In this document: piece after piece, positions 57,747-64,000 of the stretch
How the letters are laid out: every line of letters starts with the position of its first letter
Position numbering within the stretch: the first letter of the stretch is position 1
Assembly: GCF_003967275.1 (NCBI RefSeq)
Contig: NZ_AP018721.1
Location: 310,001-374,000 of the forward strand
Length of the DNA: 64,000 nucleotides
Origin: Sulfuritortus calidifontis
GTDB taxonomy: Bacteria; Pseudomonadota; Gammaproteobacteria; Burkholderiales; Thiobacillaceae
Reading direction: 5' to 3'
Notes under the pieces: model-generated
Databases searched by the model: none
The model's input: the letters and a program-made list of their open reading frames with translations, nothing else
What the model was told of the DNA's origin: nothing
Program-made: the position numbers and the translations under genes

Positions 57747-58835
57747 ATGTCGGTTACCGAACAGCAAGTCCAAACGGCCCTCAAGGAGCTTATCGATCCC
57801 AACACCCAGCGGGATTTCGTCAGCACCAAATCGGTGCGGAACATCAAGATCGACGGCGGCAAGGTCAGCCTCGACGTGATCCTGCCCTACCCGGCCAAGA
57901 TGGTCCAGGGCGAGATCAAGCAGATGGTCGAGGACAAGATCAAGACCATGGCCGGGGTCGAGTCGGCCACTGCCAACGTGTCCTGGAAGATCGTTGCCCA
58001 TGGCGTGCAGAAGGGCGTCAAGCTGATCCCCGGCGTCAAGAACATCATCGCTGTCGCCTCCGGCAAGGGCGGTGTCGGCAAGTCGACCACCGCGGTCAAC
58101 CTGGCCCTGGCCCTGGCCGCCGAGGGTGCCAGCGTCGGCATGCTCGACGCCGACATCTACGGCCCGTCACAGCCGACCATGCTGGGCATTCACGGCCGCC
58201 CGATGTCCGAGGACGGCGAGAGCCTGGAGCCCATGATCGGCCACGGCATCCAGGCCATGTCCATCGGCTTCCTGATCGACGTCGACACCCCCATGGTCTG
58301 GCGCGGCCCCATGGTCACCCAGGCGCTCGAGCAGCTGCTCAACAACACCAAGTGGAAAGACCTCGATTACCTGGTGGTCGACCTGCCGCCGGGCACCGGC
58401 GACATTCAGCTCACCCTGGCCCAGCGCGTGCCGGTGACCGGCGCGGTGATCGTCACCACGCCGCAGGACATCGCCTTGATCGACGCGCGCAAGGGCCTGA
58501 AGATGTTCGAGAAGGTGGGCGTGCCCATCCTCGGCGTGGTCGAGAACATGAGCCTGCACATCTGCTCCAAGTGCAGCCACGAGGAGCCGATCTTCGGCGT
58601 CGGCGGCGGCCAGAAGATGTGTGCCGACTACGGCGTCGAGTTCCTGGGCGGCCTGCCGCTCGACATCCGCATCCGGGAGGAGACCGATGCCGGCAAGCCC
58701 ACCGTGGTGGCCGAGCCGGAGTCGCGCATCGCCGAGATCTACCGCCAGATCGCCCGCCGGGTGGCGGTCAAGGTCGGCGACCTGGCGGTGGACCACAGCG
58801 CCAAATTCCCCAGCATCGTGATCCAGAATACCTGA
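57747..58835 (+). CDS. apbC: iron-sulfur cluster carrier protein ApbC/Mrp
   Basis: 362-aa MinD/Mrp-type P-loop ATPase. N-terminal MIP18/DUF59 domain (about 1-85), deviant Walker A GKGGVGKSTTAVNLA (about 107-121), DADIYGPSQPTMLG, and the C-terminal CSKC (C-x2-C) used by Mrp/Nbp35 dimers to hold a [4Fe-4S] cluster. Transfers clusters to apo-proteins in the cytosol. A terminator follows. Confidence 0.95.
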   Translation: MSVTEQQVQTALKELIDPNTQRDFVSTKSVRNIKIDGGKVSLDVILPYPAKMVQGEIKQMVEDKIKTMAGVESATANVSWKIVAHGVQKGVKLIPGVKNIIAVASGKGGVGKSTTAVNLALALAAEGASVGMLDADIYGPSQPTMLGIHGRPMSEDGESLEPMIGHGIQAMSIGFLIDVDTPMVWRGPMVTQALEQLLNNTKWKDLDYLVVDLPPGTGDIQLTLAQRVPVTGAVIVTTPQDIALIDARKGLKMFEKVGVPILGVVENMSLHICSKCSHEEPIFGVGGGQKMCADYGVEFLGGLPLDIRIREETDAGKPTVVAEPESRIAEIYRQIARRVAVKVGDLAVDHSAKFPSIVIQNT

Positions 58836-58855
58836 GCCTCGTTGGGCTTGGCGAA

Positions 58856-58885
58856 AGCGTGAGGTATCATGCCTCACGCTTTTTT
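58856..58885 (+). terminator. intrinsic terminator after apbC
   Basis: AGCGTGAGG/CCTCACGCT, loop TATCATG, then T6. Lies 20 bases after the apbC stop and directly before dcd, so dcd needs its own promoter or read-through. Confidence 0.88.
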
Positions 58886-58907
58886 CATTTTTGGGCCTAA
58901 ATTCGCG

Positions 58908-59474
58908 ATGAGCATCAAATCGGACAACTGGATTCGGCGCATGGCCGAGCAGCATGGCATGATCGAGCCGTTCGAGCCGGGCCAGGTCAAGAACGTCAAC
59001 GGCCGCAGCATCGTGTCCTATGGCACCTCGAGCTATGGCTACGATGTTCGCTGCGCCAACGAATTCAAGCTGTTCACCGATATCAACACCACCATCGTCG
59101 ATCCCAAGGCCTTCGACCCCAACAGCTTCGTCGAGGTGAAGGGCGAGTCCTGCATCATCCCGCCCAACTCCTTCGCCCTGGCCCGCACCGTCGAGTACTT
59201 CCGCATCCCGCGCAACGTGCTGACCATCTGCCTGGGCAAGAGCACCTATGCCCGCTGCGGCATCATCGTCAATGTCACCCCCCTGGAGCCGGAGTGGGAG
59301 GGCCACGTGACCCTGGAATTCTCCAACACCACGCCGCTGCCGGCGCGCATCTATGCCAACGAGGGCGTGGCCCAGATGCTGTTTTTGGAGTCGGACGAGG
59401 TGTGCGAAACCTCCTACCGCGACCGGGGCGGCAAATATCAGGGCCAGACCGGCGTCACCCTGCCTAAAATATAG
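58908..59474 (+). CDS. dcd: dCTP deaminase
   Basis: Trimeric enzyme making dUTP from dCTP. 188 aa. [15 protein letters not shown]-terminus, [14 protein letters not shown], the active-site [30 protein letters not shown] (about 105-135, catalytic glutamate in the last part) and the C-terminal [22 protein letters not shown] 58908 is chosen over codons that overlap the terminator. Confidence 0.96.
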   Translation: MSIKSDNWIRRMAEQHGMIEPFEPGQVKNVNGRSIVSYGTSSYGYDVRCANEFKLFTDINTTIVDPKAFDPNSFVEVKGESCIIPPNSFALARTVEYFRIPRNVLTICLGKSTYARCGIIVNVTPLEPEWEGHVTLEFSNTTPLPARIYANEGVAQMLFLESDEVCETSYRDRGGKYQGQTGVTLPKI

Positions 59475-59675
59475 GCAAAATCGCCGTGTCGGGCGGCAAT
59501 GCAATTTCTGCCCCACGCCGGCCGGATGCTCCCTATAATCCGCGCTTTCCTTTAATCCCCTCTGCCTCCGGGATTTATGCCCTGTAGGGTAGAGGGTTAG
59601 GGTGAGGGCTCGGACGATTCAACCCTCACCCCCGGCCCCTTTCCCGGTGGGAGAGGGGGTGAATGGAGTTAGGTC
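59475..59675. repeat. dcd-decarboxylase gap with a CCCTC/GAGGG hairpin
   Basis: About 200 bases without a gene. Contains GGGTTAGGGTGAGGG (59594-59608), AACCCTCACCCCC (59621-59633) and the imperfect stem CCCCTTTCCC/GGGAGAGGGG (59637-59656), so it is another copy of the hairpin family. CTATAATC at 59533-59540 may be a -10. Confidence 0.55.
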
Positions 59676-61919
59676 ATGCGCTTCCGTTTCCCCGTCGTCA
59701 TCATCGACGAAGACTTCCGCTCCGAGAACCAGAGCGGCCTGTCCATCCGCGCGCTGGCCAAGGCCATCGAAGACGAGGGTATGGAGGTGCTGGGCGTGAC
59801 CAGCTACGGCGACCTGTCCTCCTTCGCCCAGCAGCAGTCGCGCGCCTCGGCCTTCATCCTCTCGGTCGACGACGAGGAACTGGCCAACGAGGAGGAGGAG
59901 ACCATCGCCGAGTTGCGCGCCTTCGTCGAGGAGATTCGCTTCCGCAACGCCGAGATTCCGATCTTCCTGCATGGCGAGACCCGCACCTCGCGCCATATCC
60001 CGAACGACATCCTGCGCGAGCTGAACGGCTTCATCCACATGCTGGAGGACACGCCGGAATTCCTGGCCCGCTACATCGTGCGCGAGGCCAAGACCTATCT
60101 CGACTCCATCGTGCCGCCCTTCTTCCGGGCGCTCACCCATTACGCCTCGGACGGCTCCTATTCCTGGCACTGCCCGGGCCACTCCGGCGGCGTCGCTTTC
60201 CTGAAGTCGCCGATCGGCCAGATGTTCCACCAGTTCTTTGGCGAGAACCTGTTGCGCGCCGACGTCTGCAACGCGGTCGACGAGCTGGGCCAGCTGCTCG
60301 ACCACACCGGCCCGGTGGCGGCCTCCGAACGCAATGCCGCCCGCATCTTCCATTGCGACCACCTGTTCTTCGTCACCAACGGCACCTCGACCTCGAACAA
60401 GATGGTCTGGCACTCCACCGTGGCGCCGGACGACATCGTGGTGGTCGACCGCAACTGCCACAAGTCGATCCTGCACTCGATCATCATGACCGGGGCGATC
60501 CCGGTGTTCTTGATGCCGACCCGCAACCACTATGGCATCATCGGCCCGATCCCGCTGGAGGAGTTCAAGCTCGAGAATATCCGCAAGAAGATCGAGGCCA
60601 ACCCCTTCGCCAGCAAGCTCAAGGACAAGAAGCCGCGCATCCTGACCATCACCCAGTCGACCTACGACGGCGTGATGTACAACGTCGAGACCATCAAGGA
60701 AATGCTCGACGGCCAGATCGATACCCTGCATTTCGACGAGGCCTGGCTGCCGCACGCCGCCTTCCATGATTTCTATGGCGATTATCACGCCATCGGCGAG
60801 GGGCGTTCGCGCTGCAAGGACTCGATGATCTTCGCCACCCAGTCCACCCACAAGCTGCTGGCCGGCCTGAGTCAGGCCTCGCAGATTTTGGTCCAGGACT
60901 CGCAGACGCGGCAATTGGACCGCGACGTCTTCAACGAGGCCTATCTGATGCATAGCTCGACCTCGCCGCAATACGCCATCATCGCCTCCTGCGATGTGGC
61001 GGCGGCGATGATGGAGCCGCCGGGTGGCACTTCCCTGGTCGAGGAGTCGCTGGTCGAGGCCATGGACTTCCGCCGCGCCATGCGCAAGGTCGAGCGCGAG
61101 TTCGGCGAATCCTGGTGGTTCAAGGTCTGGGGTCCGCAATACCTGGCCGAGGAGGCCGAGGGCGTGGGCGACCAGGAAGACTGGATGCTCAAGGACAACG
61201 AGCGCTGGCATGGCTTCGGTGACATCGCCCCCGGCTTCAACATGCTCGACCCGATCAAGGCCACCATCATCACCCCCGGCCTCGACGTCTCCGGCGAGTT
61301 TGCCGACGGCGGGATTCCGGCCGCCATCGTCACCAAGTACCTGGCCGAGCACGGCGTCATCGTCGAGAAGACCGGCCTCTATTCCTTCTTCATCATGTTC
61401 ACCATCGGCATCACCAAGGGTCGCTGGAACACCCTGCTCACCGCGCTGCAGCAATTCAAGACGGATTACGACGTCAACCAGCCGCTGTGGAAGGTGCTGC
61501 CGGAGTTCATCGAGAAGCAGCCTCGTTATGAAAAAATCGGCCTCAAGGATCTGTGCGAGCAGATTCACAGCATCTACAAGGCCAACGACGTCGCCCGGCT
61601 GACGACCGAGATGTACCTGTCGGAAATGGCGCCGGCGATGAAGCCGGCCGACGCCTTCGCCAAGATGGCCCACCGCGAGATCGAGCGGGTGGAGATCGAC
61701 AAGCTGGAGGGCCGCATTACCAGTGTCCTGCTGACCCCTTACCCGCCGGGTATTCCGCTGCTGATTCCGGGCGAGCGTTTCAACGGCACCATCGTTCGCT
61801 ATCTGCAGTTCGCCCGCGACTTCAACGAGCAGTTCCCGGGCTTCGAGACCGACATCCACGGCCTGGTCAAGGAGGCGGTCGACGGCAAGGTGCGCTATTA
61901 CGTCGACTGCGTCGCGTGA
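59676..61919 (+). CDS. Orn/Lys/Arg decarboxylase family protein
   Basis: 747-aa PLP-dependent basic amino acid decarboxylase of the biodegradative (fold type I) class. N-terminal wing domain (1-130, receiver-like), PLP domain with WHCPGHSGG (about 167-175), FFVTNGTSTSNK, HFDEAW and the Schiff-base lysine K393 in STHKLLAGLSQ, and the C-terminal domain ending VKEAVDGKVRYYVDCVA. Length and order match AdiA/LdcI/SpeF. Which amino acid is used cannot be fixed; no antiporter is adjacent, so a polyamine role is as likely as acid resistance. Confidence 0.93.
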   Translation: MRFRFPVVIIDEDFRSENQSGLSIRALAKAIEDEGMEVLGVTSYGDLSSFAQQQSRASAFILSVDDEELANEEEETIAELRAFVEEIRFRNAEIPIFLHGETRTSRHIPNDILRELNGFIHMLEDTPEFLARYIVREAKTYLDSIVPPFFRALTHYASDGSYSWHCPGHSGGVAFLKSPIGQMFHQFFGENLLRADVCNAVDELGQLLDHTGPVAASERNAARIFHCDHLFFVTNGTSTSNKMVWHSTVAPDDIVVVDRNCHKSILHSIIMTGAIPVFLMPTRNHYGIIGPIPLEEFKLENIRKKIEANPFASKLKDKKPRILTITQSTYDGVMYNVETIKEMLDGQIDTLHFDEAWLPHAAFHDFYGDYHAIGEGRSRCKDSMIFATQSTHKLLAGLSQASQILVQDSQTRQLDRDVFNEAYLMHSSTSPQYAIIASCDVAAAMMEPPGGTSLVEESLVEAMDFRRAMRKVEREFGESWWFKVWGPQYLAEEAEGVGDQEDWMLKDNERWHGFGDIAPGFNMLDPIKATIITPGLDVSGEFADGGIPAAIVTKYLAEHGVIVEKTGLYSFFIMFTIGITKGRWNTLLTALQQFKTDYDVNQPLWKVLPEFIEKQPRYEKIGLKDLCEQIHSIYKANDVARLTTEMYLSEMAPAMKPADAFAKMAHREIERVEIDKLEGRITSVLLTPYPPGIPLLIPGERFNGTIVRYLQFARDFNEQFPGFETDIHGLVKEAVDGKVRYYVDCVA

Positions 61920-61933
61920 GCCGCGTTTACGGC

Positions 61934-61962
61934 TTGCTATCCGCCTGATTTTTCATTAGAAT
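61934..61962 (+). promoter_or_regulatory. promoter of rpsF-priB-rpsR-rplI and its structured leader
   Basis: TTGCTA (61934-61939), 17-bp spacer, TAGAAT (61957-61962). The leader to the rpsF ATG at 62069 is about 100 bases and can fold (CCCGGTC at 61974-61980 with GGCCGGG at 61992-61998). Autoregulation by S6:S18 binding to the leader is known in other bacteria and possible here. Confidence 0.55.
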
Positions 61963-62068
61963 TCCGCCCCTTTCCCGGTCTTTACACCGAAGGCCGGGTT
62001 CCTTGCTCCACCGCTGCATCCGGCGCCAGCCTGGTCTGACGGGGGGCCGTTAGTCCGAAAGGAGTGTT

Positions 62069-62446
62069 ATGCGTCACTACGAAATCGTCTTTATCGTCCA
62101 TCCGGACCAGAGCGAGCAGGTGCCCGCCATGGTCGAGCGTTACCGCAGCCTGATCACCGCCAAGGGTGGCCAGATCCATCGCCTGGAAGACTGGGGCCGC
62201 CGCCAGCTGGCCTACAGCATCCAGAAGGTGCACAAGGCCCACTACGTGCTCATGAACATCGAGTGCGACCAGGAGACCCTGGACGAGCTGGATCATGGCT
62301 TCCGCTTCAACGATGCCATCCTGCGCCATCTCGTCATCAAGCGCGACGAGGCCATCACCGGCGCCTCGCCGATGATGAAGGAAGAGAAGTCCCGCAACAT
62401 GCTGGCACCGCAGTCGCAGGAGGCGTCGGCCGAGGCTGCCGCCTGA
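62069..62446 (+). CDS. rpsF: 30S ribosomal protein S6
   Basis: 125 aa. [22 protein letters not shown]-terminus and [23 protein letters not shown] are standard S6; Ala/Glu-rich tail. A GAAAGGAG ribosome binding site precedes the ATG. First of four co-transcribed genes. Confidence 0.97.
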   Translation: MRHYEIVFIVHPDQSEQVPAMVERYRSLITAKGGQIHRLEDWGRRQLAYSIQKVHKAHYVLMNIECDQETLDELDHGFRFNDAILRHLVIKRDEAITGASPMMKEEKSRNMLAPQSQEASAEAAA

Positions 62447-62448
62447 GG

Positions 62449-62742
62449 GTGGCCAATCGGGTCGAGCTGACCGGGCAAATCCTGGCAACCAGCGGCCTGC
62501 GCTTCACCCCGGCCGGTGTGGCCACCGTAGAGATGCGGTTGGCCCACGGCTCGGAGCAGAACGAAGCAGGTCGGCCACGTCAGGTGGTGTGCGAGGTTGA
62601 GGCGATCGCCTTCGGCGAGACCGCCCGGAAACTGAGCCAGAGCCCAGTCGGAAGCCAGGTAAGCCTCATCGGCTTCCTCGACCGCAAGAGCCCCCGCAGC
62701 AGCCTGCTGACCGTGCACGTAACCGATTACGAATTGATCTAA
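62449..62742 (+). CDS. priB: primosomal replication protein N (PriB)
   Basis: 97-aa OB-fold single-stranded DNA-binding protein of the replication restart primosome. [35 protein letters not shown] and the C-terminal [24 protein letters not shown] are typical. GTG start two bases after the rpsF stop; the conserved position between rpsF and rpsR supports the call. Confidence 0.93.
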   Translation: MANRVELTGQILATSGLRFTPAGVATVEMRLAHGSEQNEAGRPRQVVCEVEAIAFGETARKLSQSPVGSQVSLIGFLDRKSPRSSLLTVHVTDYELI

Positions 62743-62753
62743 GGAGTATCACC

Positions 62754-63029
62754 ATGGCGTTTTTCCGACGCAAACCCGATGCCAAGGGCAAGGGCAAGAC
62801 TGGCGGCGCCCTGTTCCGCCGCAAGAAGTTCTGCCGCTTCACCGCCGAAGGCGTGAAAGAGATCGACTACAAGGACATCGAAGTTCTGAAGGACTTCCTG
62901 ACCGAGCAGGGCCGCATCATCCCCGGCCGCATCACCGGCACCCGCGCCCACTATCAGCGCCAGCTGGCCACCGCCATCAAACGGGCCCAGTTTCTGGCCC
63001 TGATGCCGTATACCGACCTGCACGAGTAA
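62754..63029 (+). CDS. rpsR: 30S ribosomal protein S18
   Basis: 91 aa, somewhat longer than the usual 75 because of a basic N-terminus ([18 protein letters not shown]). Core signature [23 protein letters not shown] and the C-terminal [27 protein letters not shown]. An AAGGAGTATCACC site precedes the ATG. Confidence 0.96.
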   Translation: MAFFRRKPDAKGKGKTGGALFRRKKFCRFTAEGVKEIDYKDIEVLKDFLTEQGRIIPGRITGTRAHYQRQLATAIKRAQFLALMPYTDLHE

Positions 63030-63041
63030 GAGGAGCACGAC

Positions 63042-63491
63042 ATGGAAATCATTCTGCTGGAAAAGGTCGTCAACCTCGGCGGGCTGGGCGATGTGGTCCG
63101 GGTCAAGGACGGTTTTGCCCGTAACTTCCTGATCCCCCAGGGCAAGGCCAAGCGGGCCACTGCCGCCAACCGGGAAGAGTTCGCTCAGCGTCGCGCCGAG
63201 CTGGAGAAGGTCGCCGCCGAGAAGTTGGCGGCCGCCCAGGCCCGGGCCGAGAAGCTGGCCGGCTATATGTTGCAGATCACCCAGAAGGCCGGGGTCGACG
63301 GTCGTCTGTTCGGTTCCGTCACCAACGTCGACATCGCCGAGGCCCTCAAGGCCCAGGGTTTCGACGTGAGCAAGTCCGAGGTGCGCATGCCCGCGGGTCC
63401 GTTCAAGATGGTCGGCGACTACGACCTGACCCTGGCCCTGCACAGCGACGTCTCGGTCGACATCAAGGTGTCGGTTCTGGGCGAGCACTAA
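63042..63491 (+). CDS. rplI: 50S ribosomal protein L9
   Basis: 149 aa. N-terminal globular domain [36 protein letters not shown], a long connecting helix (about 45-80) and the C-terminal domain with [14 protein letters not shown]. Last gene of the ribosomal operon; ends before a repeat tract and terminator. Confidence 0.97.
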   Translation: MEIILLEKVVNLGGLGDVVRVKDGFARNFLIPQGKAKRATAANREEFAQRRAELEKVAAEKLAAAQARAEKLAGYMLQITQKAGVDGRLFGSVTNVDIAEALKAQGFDVSKSEVRMPAGPFKMVGDYDLTLALHSDVSVDIKVSVLGEH

Positions 63492-63799
63492 AAACTCAAG
63501 TCCCTCTCCCACGGGTAGAGGGGTGAAAACCGCTATCCCCTCCCCCTTTGGTAGGGGGGTGAAAGCCGCGATCCCCTCTCCCTCTGGGAGAGGGGTGGGG
63601 GAGAGGGAATATGGGCGTGAGTTTTCGTCCATGAGGCTGTTAGCAGGCCGCTACGCGACCCCCTCACCCTACCCTCTGTGAAACCCCTGCCCTCCGGAAT
63701 CGCGGGGGGAGAGGAATTCCTCTGACATCTGGCCGCGCGAGCGGCCTTTTGTCATTCAGGGGGCGGGACTACAATGGACCCCCCAAACGAGCCAACCCC
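63492..63799. repeat. rplI-dnaB gap with three tandem CCCTC/GAGGG hairpins
   Basis: About 300 bases without a gene. Three head-to-tail units at 63501-63530, 63536-63566 and 63571-63606 share the pattern pyrimidine arm CCCTCTCCC or CCCCTCCCC, short loop, purine arm, with GGGGTGAAA-RCCGC after the first two; the third is a perfect 10-bp stem (CCCCTCTCCC/GGGAGAGGGG). A terminator follows at 63731 and a short dnaB leader ends the gap. Confidence 0.7.
63731..63750 (+). terminator. intrinsic terminator before dnaB
   Basis: GGCCGC-GCGA-GCGGCC followed by TTTTGT. It lies some 240 bases after rplI, beyond the hairpin repeats, so the repeats are part of the rplI transcript unless it ends earlier. Confidence 0.75.
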
Positions 63800-64000
63800 A
63801 TGTCCGCCGTCTTCGCCGATCCCGAACTGTCCGCCATCAAGCTGCCACCCCATTCGGTCGAGGCCGAGCAATCGGTGTTGGGCGGCCTCATGCTGGAGAA
63901 CGGCGCCTGGGACCGGGTGGCCGATGCCATCTCCGAATACGACTTCTACCGGGCCGATCACCGCCTGATCTGGAAGCAGGTCACCCGCCTGATCGAGGAC
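63800..64000 (+). CDS. dnaB: replicative DNA helicase DnaB, N-terminal part (cut by window end)
   Basis: 67 codons are visible: MSAVFADPELSAIKLPPHSV then EAEQSVLGGLMLENGAWDRVADAISEYDFYRADH... The AEQSVLGGLML segment and YRADHRLIW motif belong to the DnaB N-terminal dimerisation domain. The position after rplI is canonical. The rest lies beyond the window. Confidence 0.93.
   Translation, partial: MSAVFADPELSAIKLPPHSVEAEQSVLGGLMLENGAWDRVADAISEYDFYRADHRLIWKQVTRLIED

Noticed and set aside
63492-63610. Possible CRISPR-like array (three similar units in a row)
   Set aside because: Units are adjacent with almost no spacers, imperfectly repeated and only three; they match the hairpin family seen singly elsewhere.

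Overview
The window is a high-GC chromosomal segment of a Betaproteobacterium. The evidence is the gene order rpsF-priB-rpsR-rplI-dnaB, the betaproteobacterial families DUF2863, DUF2909 (twin transmembrane) and DUF2970, a bioB-F-H-C-D operon, and adjacent caa3 and cbb3 oxidase loci. A chemolithotrophic or micro-oxic relative of Thiobacillus, Sulfuricella or Rhodocyclales would fit, but no marker here fixes the genus. Nearly all genes are core housekeeping genes. There is no rRNA operon, prophage, CRISPR array or complete insertion sequence.

Layout. 1-742: repeat-rich, almost gene-free. 743-6614: comF (minus), then a small membrane protein leading into bioB-bioF-bioH-bioC-bioD with stop/start overlaps. 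6788-13598: aa3/caa3 cytochrome oxidase operon (coxB with fused cytochrome c, coxA, a 32-aa assembly peptide, ctaG, DUF2970, coxC, SURF1, a thioredoxin-like protein, ctaB). 13670-20436: an Rrf2 regulator, a Sco copper chaperone and ccoNOQPGH for a cbb3 oxidase. 20446-28901 (minus): HDOD and GGDEF/EAL signalling proteins, dedA, secF-secD-yajC, tgt, queA. 28945-34758: tRNA-Leu, nitroreductase, acpS-nagZ-CDF transporter-DUF2863, uracil-DNA glycosylase, tautomerase, and a decayed ccdAB module. 35093-37912: uvrC, pgsA and three tRNAs. 38021-46465: rimP-nusA-infB-rbfA-truB-rpsO-pnp. 46527-49123: HAD hydrolase, folD and tRNA-Pro/Arg/His. 49366-55115: PEP-utilising EI-like protein, PEBP protein, phosphatase-family protein, lytic transglycosylase, proS. 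55158-61919: methyltransferase/spermidine-synthase fold protein, rppH, CBS protein, apbC, dcd, Orn/Lys/Arg decarboxylase. 62069-64000: rpsF-priB-rpsR-rplI and the 5' end of dnaB.

The most unusual content is not a gene but short repeated DNA. (1) I recognise at least six copies of a short palindromic element whose flanks are conserved (GGCYAA ... TTANGC) while the hairpin arms between them differ completely from copy to copy and still pair. One copy sits in-frame inside bioB just after the radical-SAM cysteines, one is nested inside a MITE, one lies between two halves of a duplicated tRNA-His 3' end, one lies between two tRNA genes, and two lie side by side at the left edge. (2) A 141-bp MITE-like element with CAGGCCGTTGAAAA ends occurs twice; one copy truncates a ccdB toxin gene and the other carries the nested palindrome. 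(3) A separate CCCTCTCCC/GGGAGAGGG hairpin family occurs between genes and in-frame inside a uracil-DNA glycosylase gene. Together these suggest a genome in which short non-autonomous elements repeatedly enter genes without breaking the reading frame.

Family assignments are by recognition of motifs and overall sequence; no database search was run. Promoters, operators and leaders are inferred from motif resemblance only.
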